From NCBI RefSeq assembly GCF_032999765.1, contig NZ_CP136051.1, positions 2,952,417 through 3,016,416 of the forward strand: DNA of 64,000 bases, given 5' to 3'. The notes beneath the pieces were generated by a model. The model saw nothing but the letters and a program-made list of their open reading frames with translations. It was not told the origin of the DNA and searched no databases. Within the stretch, counting starts at the first letter, position 1. Each line of letters starts with the position of its first letter. Shown one piece after another: positions 19,894 through 28,839 of the stretch. The stretch comes from Imperialibacter roseus. Lineage in GTDB: Bacteria; Bacteroidota; Bacteroidia; Cytophagales; Cyclobacteriaceae. The translations under genes and the position numbers were made by a program.

Positions 19894-20574
19894 CTAGTAC
19901 CTGACCACTTTGCCACTGCTATTTTGGTCGGCAATCAGTCGGTCAGGCGTTCCCTTGTAAGTAACTCTGCCGCTGCTGCTAACATCTGCCATCAGTTCCC
20001 TGGTTACCGACACATTCACCTTCCCGCTGCTGCTGACGTCGGCCCTGACCTTTTCACTTTCCAATTCAAAGCCATCGTAATAGCCTGAACTGCTCCCATC
20101 TATTTCCTGAAAAGTGGCCCTGCCACGAAGTGTCACCCGGCCACTGCTCGACACATCCACCTCAAGGTCATTGCAATTTACCGCCAACGACATTCTGCCT
20201 GAGCTGCTGGCATCGGCGTAAAAAGAGGTAGCATTAATAGTTTCTTCGGCAGTCACTCTGGCTGACGAGCCTACTGACACCCCTTCAAGCTCCCGATAGG
20301 TCAGCCTGATTTTTATACTGCCCCTCCAGTTTCTGTTCCACCCATCAAGATGTATCTTCAGCTTACTGCCCGACACCTCAGTCAAAATGTCTTCAAGATC
20401 AACCTCGTCGGAAGTGATTTCAGCCCTTTCTTCGTTGCCCTTAACCAGCTCGACCTCAATAGATTGAGAAACGGACAACTGGTTGAAAGAAGGTAGCCTT
20501 CTGGTTTCCTTCATCTGGGCATTTACCTGAAAAGAAATGAGCCCGGCAAAAAGTAGTATAATAAGATGTTTCAT
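19894..20574 (-). CDS. DUF2807 (GIN-domain) secreted beta-helix protein with SSSG repeats
   Basis: A 226-residue exported protein; signal peptide MKHLIILLFAGLISFQVNA. The DUF2807 pattern begins RRLPSFNQLSVSQSIEVELV. From about residue 125 the short motif SSSG recurs five times or more at intervals of about 20 residues (DASSSGRM, DVSSSGRV, DGSSSGYY, DVSSSGKV, DVSSSGRV, DQNSSGKV), as expected for stacked turns of a right-handed beta-helix. Relatives are called putative autotransporter adhesins but have no translocator domain. It is divergent from the amidase gene. Confidence 0.87.
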   Translation of the reverse strand: MKHLIILLFAGLISFQVNAQMKETRRLPSFNQLSVSQSIEVELVKGNEERAEITSDEVDLEDILTEVSGSKLKIHLDGWNRNWRGSIKIRLTYRELEGVSVGSSARVTAEETINATSFYADASSSGRMSLAVNCNDLEVDVSSSGRVTLRGRATFQEIDGSSSGYYDGFELESEKVRADVSSSGKVNVSVTRELMADVSSSGRVTYKGTPDRLIADQNSSGKVVRY

Positions 20575-20693
20575 GTGTGCAGTATAGTTTCGTTAATTAG
20601 TGCTTTGGTGAAAGACTGAAATTTAGAACAGGGGTTGCAATTGTTTGAAAAACTTTTCGTTTCGATGAGGAAAGAAATTAGACCGGCTAATTA

Positions 20694-21974
20694 ATGATGA
20701 GATTTTGTGTGTTGTTCGTTGTTCTTCTGGTGGCTGGAAGTCTGTCGGCCCAGAGTCCTGCAGGAAACAACAGTAGGGTATTAGAAGTAAGCCCCGAGCT
20801 TTCGGTACAAGAGCTTACCCCTAACGATCAAGGAGAATATGAGCTTTCATCAGGCGAAAAATACTTCACGTCGTTGGTGGTAAAAATATCAGGCACGGAT
20901 ACTTTCGAAAACTCTTCTGTAGCCACCGACGGCAGCATTTACCCGCTCGAGCTCGATGAGCACGCCGACTTAGATCGAGGGCTACAGAGCCTTCCTGTCA
21001 TCTTCGACTTTCCCAGGCAAAGTGCCAGATTGTTACTACCCAATGTGAGCGAGTCATTTTCAGTTTATTACATTAATGCTGGTGAGTTGCCATCTTCTGC
21101 CCGCACAGCCGGTGAACTCAAACCGTTGATCAAAACGCCAGGCAGCTGTGAAGAGCCTGAAAGCGTCGATCAATCCGAATGGCGAAAAGGTCTTTCCGCC
21201 CCTTCTTATTCGAGGAGTTATACGGAGACAGAACACCTCATTGTCCATCATTCTGCTACCTCCAATTCGCTTACCGATTATTATAATGTGGTTCGAAACA
21301 TTTATATCTATCACACGCAGGTAAACGGCTGGTCCGACATCGGCTACAACTACCTGGTTGCCCCTGATGGTACCATTTTTAATGGTAGGGATCCTGGCGA
21401 TGGAGAACAAGACCTTGTGCTTGGGGCCCATTTTTGCGGAAAAAACTCTACCACCATGGGGGTGTGCATGATGGGCGACTATAGTAGCACAGAGCCGAAG
21501 GAAGAGGCCATTTCTGCGCTCGAGGCACTGCTCACATGGAAAGCCTCCAAAGACATGCTGGACGTGCTGGGAAGCTCGCCTCATCCATTAAACGGCGATT
21601 TAAATACCATTGCAGGACACAGGCAGGGCTGTGCTACACAATGCCCCGGCGACAAAGTGTTTGAAAAGCTTGAAACCATAAGGCAGGACGTCTTTGCAAC
21701 TTTGCAGGCTTGTAGTGATCCGCTGGTGGTAAGCACCGTTACGTTTTATCCAAACCCAAGTGAAGGAGATGTGCTCATTGAACTGCCCGAGGAAACAGAA
21801 CTTGAAGCTGTTGATTTGGTGACAATGAATGGGCAAAAACAGTCTATCGGACTAATCAACGAAGGCCTTAATGGGTACCGTGCAGTGACCTCTTTTCTTC
21901 AACCCGGAGTTTACGTGATGATGTTCAAACTAAAAAATGAACTCCCTCAATACAAAAAAATAATTCTAAGATAA
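20694..21974 (+). CDS. N-acetylmuramoyl-L-alanine amidase (PGRP type) with type IX sorting domain
   Basis: A 426-residue exported zinc amidase that cleaves the bond between muramic acid and the stem peptide. After a signal peptide (to SAQ, about 1-20) and a domain of unknown fold, the amidase_2/PGRP core runs from about 178: LIVHHSAT (first zinc His), YNYLVAPDGTIFNGRDPG, GAHFCG, and IAGHRQGCATQCPGD with the second His and the ligand Cys. The last 75 residues, starting TVTFYPNPSEGDV and ending LPQYKKIILR, are a type A C-terminal sorting domain, so the protein is probably exported by the type IX system to the cell surface or medium. Lysis of competing cells is a possible role. Confidence 0.93.
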   Translation: MMRFCVLFVVLLVAGSLSAQSPAGNNSRVLEVSPELSVQELTPNDQGEYELSSGEKYFTSLVVKISGTDTFENSSVATDGSIYPLELDEHADLDRGLQSLPVIFDFPRQSARLLLPNVSESFSVYYINAGELPSSARTAGELKPLIKTPGSCEEPESVDQSEWRKGLSAPSYSRSYTETEHLIVHHSATSNSLTDYYNVVRNIYIYHTQVNGWSDIGYNYLVAPDGTIFNGRDPGDGEQDLVLGAHFCGKNSTTMGVCMMGDYSSTEPKEEAISALEALLTWKASKDMLDVLGSSPHPLNGDLNTIAGHRQGCATQCPGDKVFEKLETIRQDVFATLQACSDPLVVSTVTFYPNPSEGDVLIELPEETELEAVDLVTMNGQKQSIGLINEGLNGYRAVTSFLQPGVYVMMFKLKNELPQYKKIILR

Positions 21975-21986
21975 GTACTTACGCTC

Positions 21987-22202
21987 TCAATGCGCTTTTA
22001 CCTCAGCCAATTCAAGAACCTGAGCAAGGTAAAACTGTCTGAAGTACAGCTCTCTTGACTCCTCGTCCAGAAAAGCATCTTTTGCCTTATTAAAATGTCT
22101 TACTTCTTTTGTTTTTAGCAATTTGAGAAGTCCTTCTGAAATTTTGTTATCTAATAGCATGGCAATAATTTTTATAAGTCTTTGCTTTTTAGGAAGCAAC
22201 AT
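21987..22202 (-). CDS. Small hypothetical protein
   Basis: A 71-residue, strongly helical, charged protein without signal or membrane segment. Composition (Lys, Glu and Leu rich, with a FLDEESRELYFRQFYLAQVLEL segment) is protein-like, and the frame is not a shadow of another gene. An internal ATG gives a shorter form starting MLLDNKISEG. I recognise no family. It is convergent with the amidase, 12 bases apart. No clear promoter was found. Confidence 0.45.
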   Translation of the reverse strand: MLLPKKQRLIKIIAMLLDNKISEGLLKLLKTKEVRHFNKAKDAFLDEESRELYFRQFYLAQVLELAEVKAH

Positions 22203-22374
22203 TAGCTCTTAACGTTGCTACCCCCCATCTTTGTTACTTTTTTTTCTCGCTGAATCTAGCCAGGTGAAGAAGCCTACATGCACAAAGCATCGCTGCGTGT
22301 AGTAGCCTCCCTCTACTTATTATTGTCAACAAAAAGGCGGTTTACCCCCATGCCGTTTTAAAAAAAGAATGACT

Positions 22375-23232
22375 TTATTGATTTTTTTTGATGACGACCT
22401 GCGCACTGGACACGCTACTCATGCCGAAATAGCCGAGTATCACTCCTTCATCGTCGTTTAGGTATTTCAAGTTTCCCCTAACCAGCGATGGCGGTGTGCT
22501 GGTCGACTTCCCGAGGCCAATAGCCTGTGTATTAATGTTTTTCAGGTATTCAAAGGCAGCGGCGTCAATTGTATATTGACTCACACTGACGGTATCGTCT
22601 ACCTGAAACAACAGGTTTGATAGCTCAAAACCGAATTTCTTTCCGTTAAAAAAACGATCGGTGATCAAAATCAAGTCTTCAGCTCGGTCATAAGAAATTC
22701 CATTCTCCGACACTTTCCATCTATAGTAGTCGTTCTCAGTGGCCGGATCCGACACGAAGCCCGTCACCAAATAGCCTGAGGTAAATGATAAAGTTTCGGG
22801 TACAAAAATATTTGGCACGAAAGAGTAAGTAAGTGTGTCTATCGGTGGAGCTGCTTTGAAAGAGTTTTCGGTTGAAATAATAATCTTGTCCTCCCATTCA
22901 ATCACCAATTTGTAATTAACACCCGGAGTGCCGACAAACTCAGCCGAATCCGTTAAATACTCACCAGGAATTTCTGGGTTTTCGGCCAAAAAGTAGTTAA
23001 CTCCCTTAGAGGTGATGTATACCTTTGCGTTGGATATTTTTGGGTTAGTCTCAGGAGAAGCAAATGGCAGCGTTTGGGAAAGCCTGACACGGTAAGGGCC
23101 AGGCTGATCGGTAATCCATCCCTCAACCACCAGGTAAGTGCTATCGGATGGCAGATCGATTGAGATAGGGTCTTCGCAAGACTGAAGTAGAAAAGAGGTT
23201 AAAGCAACAAATAGCAGGGCTGATTTCCGCAT
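22375..23232 (-). CDS. DUF4249 lipoprotein, TonB receptor partner
   Basis: A 285-residue lipoprotein (LLQSC near 15-19) with the DUF4249 opening, CEDPISIDLP then STYLVVEGWITDQPGPYRVRLSQT. The family is regularly found directly after TonB-dependent receptors in Bacteroidota, as here with a three-base gap, and is thought to be an outer-membrane accessory protein, analogous in position to SusD but unrelated to it. It closes the four-gene unit that begins with the sigma factor at 27536. Confidence 0.9.
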   Translation of the reverse strand: MRKSALLFVALTSFLLQSCEDPISIDLPSDSTYLVVEGWITDQPGPYRVRLSQTLPFASPETNPKISNAKVYITSKGVNYFLAENPEIPGEYLTDSAEFVGTPGVNYKLVIEWEDKIIISTENSFKAAPPIDTLTYSFVPNIFVPETLSFTSGYLVTGFVSDPATENDYYRWKVSENGISYDRAEDLILITDRFFNGKKFGFELSNLLFQVDDTVSVSQYTIDAAAFEYLKNINTQAIGLGKSTSTPPSLVRGNLKYLNDDEGVILGYFGMSSVSSAQVVIKKNQ

Positions 23233-23235
23233 CCG

Positions 23236-25881
23236 TCAGAACTTAAAATTATAGGAAATTGAGGGGATGATTGTGCCCAACACAGAATACCTGATGGTTT
23301 CCGTTTGGCTGGGATTCAAAGCACTTTGCCTAAAAAGGTAAGAATAGGCGTTCCTCCTGGCATATACATTGTAGATTGAAAACGTCCAGCTACTTTTGAA
23401 CTTCCTGTCGAGACTTTTCCTGCTCACATAAGTCGTCGACACATCCAACCTGTGGTAGTCAGAAAGCCTGCCTTGATTACGTTTTGAGAAATTGGGCACT
23501 ATCACGCCATCGTAAACGTATTTTGCGTCTGGCAGGGTTACGGGGCGCCCTGTGCTGAAATTAAACGTAGCAGAGAAGCTCCACTGCCTGCCTTCATCAT
23601 AAATACCCACCACTGAAACGTCATGCGTCCTGTCATAGTCGCTGGGGAAAAAATCACCATCATTGAGTGTTTCTTCCACGGTTGATCCCTTTATCTGCGT
23701 CTCTGCCCTCGACAGCGTATAACTTACCCAGCCACGAAGCATTCCCTCGGGTTTCCGCACCAGTAGCTCAGTCCCATATGCCCTTCCCACTCCGGTGAGC
23801 ACCTCTGTTTCAATAGTTTCATTTAACAGTAAGTCGGCACCATTCTTAAATGCTATTGTATTTGACAGCGACTTGAAATATGCTTCAAGCGAGACTTCCA
23901 GGTTTCCATTAAACAGGTCTCTGTAGTAGCCCAATGTGTATTGATTTGACACCTCTGGTTTGATATACCTGTCGCTGAGTTTCCATATGTCAGTAGGTGC
24001 AGGAGAAATGCTATTAGTAATTCTGTGGATGTATTGATAGTTTTTGTTGTAGCTGGTTTTAAGTATCGAGGCTTTGCTTAATTTATAGCTTGCAACAAGC
24101 CTGGGCTCAAACCCTTCATAAAAATCTATAATTTGGCCAAATTTATACTGCACGGTGTCGATAATCGATGTCCTGCTTTTTGGTAATCCGTTCACATAAA
24201 TATACTCATTTGACGGCCCCAGGTAATAGAAACGAGACCACCTTGCTCCTGCCACCGTTTCAATCCGTCTGCTCCACTTCTTCTCCCAACTGCCGTACAG
24301 GGCAGGCTCTACGGCATGTTCCGAGCTCAGCTTTATTTCCACTACCGAGGCGTCTTCCGTAAGAGGTATTCTGTCTCCGGGATTGAGCCTGTGAATAATC
24401 GATGAGTAGCCAAAATTGTAGGTATTGTCAGGGTTTGAATAAAAATTAAAATCGGACTTAAAGGCGTAGTTGAAGATGTAAGACGTTCCTATGAAATTGG
24501 AAATTTCGGAAGGGTCTTCTGTTTTGTAGCTGTACTCGCTCAGCGTGAATGTATGATTGCTGAACAGACGGTTTCCAAAAATGTGGTTCCATCGGGCAAT
24601 CAGCGCACTATTGCCCCAGGTTCGCTGGAATGTTTCTCCAATCTTGTTCCGGTCTTTACCAACATAGCCCGATAGATACACCTTATTTTTTGAGTTCAAA
24701 TCGTAGTTGAGTTTCATATTGAAATCAGCAAAGTTCAGGGTACTCCTCCTTACATTGTTGTCACCCAACTCATAGTTGATATTAAACAATGACGACCGAA
24801 CCGATGTCAGGAATGAGCTTTTTCCTTTTACAAGGGGGCCTTCGGCCACCAGCCTGCCCGACAAAAGTCCGAGCCCTCCTGAAAAAGCAAATCGTTCCTT
24901 ATTGCCCTCCCTCTGCCTCACACTCACCACGGAAGAAGTTCTGCCGCCGTAGGATGCCGGTATATCACCTTTATATATTTCTATGTCGTTGATCGCCTCA
25001 GGGTTGAAAACGCCCACTAACCCAAAAAAGTGAGATGTATTGAAAATGACTGCCTCATCCAGCAGTATCAGGTTATTGTCGGCCGACCCACCTCTGACAT
25101 TAATTCCTGTAGCATCCTCACCGACGTTCCTGATGCCGGGAAGCAACAAAGCTCCCTGTAGCACATCCACTTCGCTGAGAAAATAGGGAATCTTTCCGAA
25201 GATGTTTCGACTAATCTTGTGGTAGCCGGTATTTTTAGTTGTCAGCAAAATGTCAAAATCTTTCGGAGAAACGACCAATTCGGGCAAATTAGCCTTTGCT
25301 GACTTAAGTGAAAAGTTTTGTTCTGTCGACTCCGCCAAAGCCAACCTGGTCTCGATTGTCTCATAACCCACAAATGAGATACGAACATCATAAATTCCCT
25401 TGGGCAATGAGAGGGAGAAAAAGCCATAGGCATTGGTAGACGATCCGGTTTTAAGAGAATCAATCCAGATTGTGGCGCCAATCAGGGCCTCGCCAGTGCT
25501 AGCCTCACTCACCTGGCCCTTCATAGTGACGTTGTCATTCTTCAGTGGAGTATTCTTTTTGACGGCTATCAGCAAGATTAGGTTGCCCTCAAACTGATAC
25601 TTCAGATTTTCAGAATACACTATCTTATCGAGCAAATCATCCAGCAAAATAGAATTGCCATTGACTTTGATCTTCTTGTCGAATGGAATTAATTGGTCAA
25701 CGTAGGAGGGCTTGTAGGTCGTTTGATCAGCTATCAGGCGCAAAGCTTGCCCGACAGAAAGGCTCGTTTGACCATGAGGCACCCGCACAACCACGTCAGA
25801 GTGACTCTGAGCGACTAATGCTGAGCTTGCCGACAGCAAGCAAAGGTGAAAGATAAAACAGACTCGTAAAAACGTTGGCAT
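23236..25881 (-). CDS. TonB-dependent receptor with STN and carboxypeptidase-like domains
   Basis: An 881-residue outer-membrane receptor. Domains in order: signal peptide (1-24), STN/secretin-TonB domain (about 35-108, ending LILLIAVKK), a CarboxypepD_reg beta-sandwich (about 118-195), the plug (LLPGIRNVGEDATGINVRGG to the SVVSVRQREG segment, about 215-320) and a 22-strand barrel ending SYNFKF. The STN domain is the part that, in FecA-type systems, signals through FecR to the sigma factor, and both of those genes lie directly upstream. The ligand is not evident; siderophore, peptide or glycan are all possible. Confidence 0.93.
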   Translation of the reverse strand: MPTFLRVCFIFHLCLLSASSALVAQSHSDVVVRVPHGQTSLSVGQALRLIADQTTYKPSYVDQLIPFDKKIKVNGNSILLDDLLDKIVYSENLKYQFEGNLILLIAVKKNTPLKNDNVTMKGQVSEASTGEALIGATIWIDSLKTGSSTNAYGFFSLSLPKGIYDVRISFVGYETIETRLALAESTEQNFSLKSAKANLPELVVSPKDFDILLTTKNTGYHKISRNIFGKIPYFLSEVDVLQGALLLPGIRNVGEDATGINVRGGSADNNLILLDEAVIFNTSHFFGLVGVFNPEAINDIEIYKGDIPASYGGRTSSVVSVRQREGNKERFAFSGGLGLLSGRLVAEGPLVKGKSSFLTSVRSSLFNINYELGDNNVRRSTLNFADFNMKLNYDLNSKNKVYLSGYVGKDRNKIGETFQRTWGNSALIARWNHIFGNRLFSNHTFTLSEYSYKTEDPSEISNFIGTSYIFNYAFKSDFNFYSNPDNTYNFGYSSIIHRLNPGDRIPLTEDASVVEIKLSSEHAVEPALYGSWEKKWSRRIETVAGARWSRFYYLGPSNEYIYVNGLPKSRTSIIDTVQYKFGQIIDFYEGFEPRLVASYKLSKASILKTSYNKNYQYIHRITNSISPAPTDIWKLSDRYIKPEVSNQYTLGYYRDLFNGNLEVSLEAYFKSLSNTIAFKNGADLLLNETIETEVLTGVGRAYGTELLVRKPEGMLRGWVSYTLSRAETQIKGSTVEETLNDGDFFPSDYDRTHDVSVVGIYDEGRQWSFSATFNFSTGRPVTLPDAKYVYDGVIVPNFSKRNQGRLSDYHRLDVSTTYVSRKSLDRKFKSSWTFSIYNVYARRNAYSYLFRQSALNPSQTETIRYSVLGTIIPSISYNFKF

Positions 25882-25976
25882 ACTCCCGAAAGCGACCTCT
25901 AAATAAAGACATGTTTCGTCTATAAAAGGTAACTATAGGAGTAATAAATAAAAAAAGAGGTTGGAAGTTCCCGGTT

Positions 25977-26915
25977 CTAATTCTCGCAGGGCCCCGCAAG
26001 AATTACATATGAATCACCTTTTTGCTCTACCGATCCATTCAGTAGCGTAGTTATTACGTTCAGGCTTTCCTGAAGGCTGAGGTTATCAAGGGTTACACTT
26101 ACCTTGCACGCCTTCAATGCTTCATTGTCCAGCGTGATTTCAGTCCGGTAGTGATCTTGTATTTGTTTCAGTACTTTATCGAGTGGCCGATTAGAAAAAG
26201 TCATCATGCCTGTTTTCCAGGACAGAAAATTCATATCGGTTATATCAGACCTTCTAATGACATTATCCTTCACTACAACGTCCACTTGTTGATTTTTCTG
26301 GAGCGTAAGAACCTTTTCAAAAGCTGAGGCTTCAACAGTTCCATCGATCACCGCAAGCCTGACCCCTTCTTTCGTGTTTTTCATATTAAACTCTGTACCC
26401 AACACTTTTGCAGTCAAACCGTTCGACTCCACAACGAAAGGGTGCTCAGCATCGTGAGCTACCTTAAAATAGGCTTCCCCTTTCAATTCGATTTTCCTGG
26501 GTTCATCCTCAGAATAAGATATCTGGCCATTGGCATTGAGCCAAACTAAGGAGCCATCAGGCAGCGTAATCTCCTTTACCTTCTCATCGGCCTTAACTAT
26601 AGCGGTTTCGGAAAAAACCTGACTAGTCACAGTGGATTGAAACACAAAATAGCTCCCGATGATAAGAGCAAGGCTCGCCGCAGCCCAGTAGAAGTACCTT
26701 AAAGCAACCACCTTCTTTTCCTCAGTAAGTCTACTCTTCACTTTACTCCAGGCACATTCCACATCAGGGCAATAGTCCGAGGTGTCAAGGGACGCATGTT
26801 CCCATACCTTAATTGCCTCTTGAAGCTCAACTGAATGATTAGCATCGACGCCCTTCTCAGTGTTAGAAGTGGCTTTTGCCTTACCGTTAAAATATTCGAC
26901 TAAGTCTCGTTGCAT
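25977..26915 (-). CDS. FecR-family anti-sigma factor
   Basis: A 312-residue inner-membrane regulator. The N-terminal cytoplasmic part (about 1-70) is followed by one membrane segment (YWAAASLALIIGSYFVF, about 72-90), the periplasmic FecR domain (about 105-200, with LPDGSLVWLNANGQISYSE and LKGEAYFKVAHD) and the C-terminal DUF4974 region (FSNRPLDKVLKQIQDHY onward). ATG 26915 (MQRDLVEYFNG) is taken as start; the longer frame adds 15 residues unlike the family. It lies between sigma factor and receptor, so it should pass the receptor signal to the sigma factor. Confidence 0.93.
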   Translation of the reverse strand: MQRDLVEYFNGKAKATSNTEKGVDANHSVELQEAIKVWEHASLDTSDYCPDVECAWSKVKSRLTEEKKVVALRYFYWAAASLALIIGSYFVFQSTVTSQVFSETAIVKADEKVKEITLPDGSLVWLNANGQISYSEDEPRKIELKGEAYFKVAHDAEHPFVVESNGLTAKVLGTEFNMKNTKEGVRLAVIDGTVEASAFEKVLTLQKNQQVDVVVKDNVIRRSDITDMNFLSWKTGMMTFSNRPLDKVLKQIQDHYRTEITLDNEALKACKVSVTLDNLSLQESLNVITTLLNGSVEQKGDSYVILAGPCEN

Positions 26916-26972
26916 TATAATCAGGTGTATTCTATTAGATGTCAAGGATTTTAATCCCAACCCCCAAGCTAT

Positions 26973-27536
26973 CTACAAAAAGTTTTCGATTAAGGCCAGC
27001 AAAATTATTCCCAGCTTATCAACATACGGCTTCAGGCTTACTCTGAGCTTTTTGAGCGCTATGCTCATTTGATTCTCTACTGTCTTTACTGACAGTTCCA
27101 GCTTTTCAGCAATCTCCTGATAGGTAAGCCCTTCCTCTCGGCTGAGCACAAAAATAACTTTGCATCGTTCCGGCAATAAATCGATGGCCTTCTGGACAAT
27201 TGAATATAGCTCATTGTACTCAATTTGGGTTGGGTCTGACAAGTCGGCCTTTTCGCTCAAATTATCCACATCCTCTTTTTTCAACTCTTTGGGCAGTTGA
27301 AGCTTGAGGTAGTTGATTGACCTGTTCCGAACAGATGCTACGAGATAGGCTTTTACAGAATAGCTGATATTAATTTCTTCCCGCCGCTCCCAGAAGTTCA
27401 CGAAAACCTCCTGAACCACTTCCTCTGCCACTTCGTTATTGCGGGTCAGTTTCAGCGCATACCGGCACAATTCCGTGTAATGCTGTTTGAAGAGTACTTC
27501 TAATGAAGATAAGTTATCAGGAAGCAGTTGGCTCAA
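26973..27536 (-). CDS. ECF sigma factor, FecI-like
   Basis: A 187-residue sigma factor of the Bacteroidota FecI-like group. Region 2 is seen as FKQHYTELCRYALKLTRN, AEEVVQEVFVNFWERR and VKAYLVASVRNRSINYLK; region 4 as LLPERCKVIFVLSREEGLTY followed by QEIAEKLELSVKTVENQMSIALKKLR. It is the first gene of the unit that continues with FecR, the STN receptor and DUF4249, with gaps of 57, 95 and 3 bases. It should direct transcription of that unit on ligand binding. Confidence 0.94.
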   Translation of the reverse strand: MSQLLPDNLSSLEVLFKQHYTELCRYALKLTRNNEVAEEVVQEVFVNFWERREEINISYSVKAYLVASVRNRSINYLKLQLPKELKKEDVDNLSEKADLSDPTQIEYNELYSIVQKAIDLLPERCKVIFVLSREEGLTYQEIAEKLELSVKTVENQMSIALKKLRVSLKPYVDKLGIILLALIENFL

Positions 27537-27598
27537 TTTTAAAATGTATAAAACTCTACAAATACAGCCGAAATTAGCGATTGGCGGGGAATACTAAA

Positions 27599-27632
27599 AA
27601 AGGAAAGCCCCGTAAAACGAGGCATTTCCTTA
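27599..27632 (-). terminator. Intrinsic terminator at the end of the MpaB operon
   Basis: AAGGAAA/TTTCCTT outer arms and a GCC/GGC plus CGT/ACG inner stem (one bulged base) form a hairpin followed on the minus strand by TTTTTT. It lies 95 bases past the stop of the serine-hydrolase homologue. Confidence 0.65.
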
Positions 27633-27726
27633 ACAACCAACCAAACCTAATGTTTATAAGTTCAACGAAGGCTATCAGAAAATATTGGGCCTTCTTTTGT
27701 TTTTAACAATTTGGAATAGAAAGACC

Positions 27727-28839
27727 CTAATTGCCGTCGTCTGGTTGGAGTGTGGCCAGTAAATAATTGGAGAGCACGTAATACCCTAAGTTGGTGCTGG
27801 CGGATGTTCGTCCATTGGTGGTGAGTAAAAAAACCATGTTGTATTCAGGCATTACAAACATGTAGTGATCTTCATCGCTCAGTGCATAGAAGGTTTTATT
27901 CTCGGGAAAATAGACCGACCATGAGCTATCATCTGAAAATCTCCACCATAAATACCCCATATCCGAAAAGTTGGAAATTCGATGCTGAGTACTTGTCGAC
28001 AATTCGACCCAGCTGGCACTCACAATTCGGTTGCCAAGCCAGCTTCCATTGTTGAGCATAAGGTCTCCAATCTTCAACAAATCGAGCGGCTTTATAGTGA
28101 GCCCAAGCGAAAGGTCACTCAACCCAACCTCATCTTTTCTCACCTTCCAGTCACTGATTTCCAGAGGTTTGAACAGCCACTCGCTCACCACCTCGTCGAT
28201 GGACAAACCGGTAGCAGACTCGAGCGCCTCAAGTATGATGAGGCTGCCCGCCGAATTCTGAGAAAACCTTTGACCTGGAATGCTCTCCATTGGCTTTTTA
28301 AGCAGAAACTCCACAGCACTTGGTGCCGTCTTTATCACATTCACGTCGTTGGAAGTGGAGTTGACTCCTGACAGCGTTTCGTTCCACGAAAGTCCCGATT
28401 TCATGGTGAGAATATCCTTGAACCTGATTCTCTTTTTTAGTTGGTCAGCTTCGAAATACGACTGGCGTTGGGGCAAATACTTGTAAACCGAGTCCTCAAC
28501 ACTTTTAATGAAACCGCCGTCAATAGCAATACCTACCAGCAGAGAAACAATGATGTTACCCATACTTCCTATGCCCTGAAGCGAGTCTCTTGTGTAGAAA
28601 CCATAGTAGTCTTCAAAAACCACCTTGTTATCTTTCAAAACAAGCATACTGCCAATGCCACCAAGGCGACCCGCATCAAAAAGACTGTCTAATGCCAAAA
28701 GCAAAGGCTCATCGAAACCCGACACGCCTGGATCTTCGTAAGCCCATGGTGACTCATCGGGCCGTACGTCATCATTCCATTTGCAGCTCTGAGGAATGAG
28801 GATAAAGACGGCGACAATAAGAAGGTGGATTCGACGCAT
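27727..28839 (-). CDS. Serine-hydrolase (class C beta-lactamase-like) homologue lacking catalytic residues
   Basis: A 370-residue lipoprotein (PQSC, Cys19) that aligns along its length with serine hydrolases of the beta-lactamase class C fold: MLVLKDNKVVFEDYYGFYTRDSL, LLVGIAIDGG, LTMKSGLSWNE, SATGLSIDE, GYLWW. At the active-site helix, where relatives read SxxK, it reads SMGN (92-95), so the lysine is Asn. The YxN motif reads QNS (194-196), so the tyrosine is lost. The third motif (KTG or HxG region) reads ALSDEDHYM (319-327). It is therefore probably a pseudoenzyme, perhaps a binding protein. Its ATG overlaps the preceding stop (TGATG), so translation is coupled to the barrel gene. Confidence 0.85.
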   Translation of the reverse strand: MRRIHLLIVAVFILIPQSCKWNDDVRPDESPWAYEDPGVSGFDEPLLLALDSLFDAGRLGGIGSMLVLKDNKVVFEDYYGFYTRDSLQGIGSMGNIIVSLLVGIAIDGGFIKSVEDSVYKYLPQRQSYFEADQLKKRIRFKDILTMKSGLSWNETLSGVNSTSNDVNVIKTAPSAVEFLLKKPMESIPGQRFSQNSAGSLIILEALESATGLSIDEVVSEWLFKPLEISDWKVRKDEVGLSDLSLGLTIKPLDLLKIGDLMLNNGSWLGNRIVSASWVELSTSTQHRISNFSDMGYLWWRFSDDSSWSVYFPENKTFYALSDEDHYMFVMPEYNMVFLLTTNGRTSASTNLGYYVLSNYLLATLQPDDGN

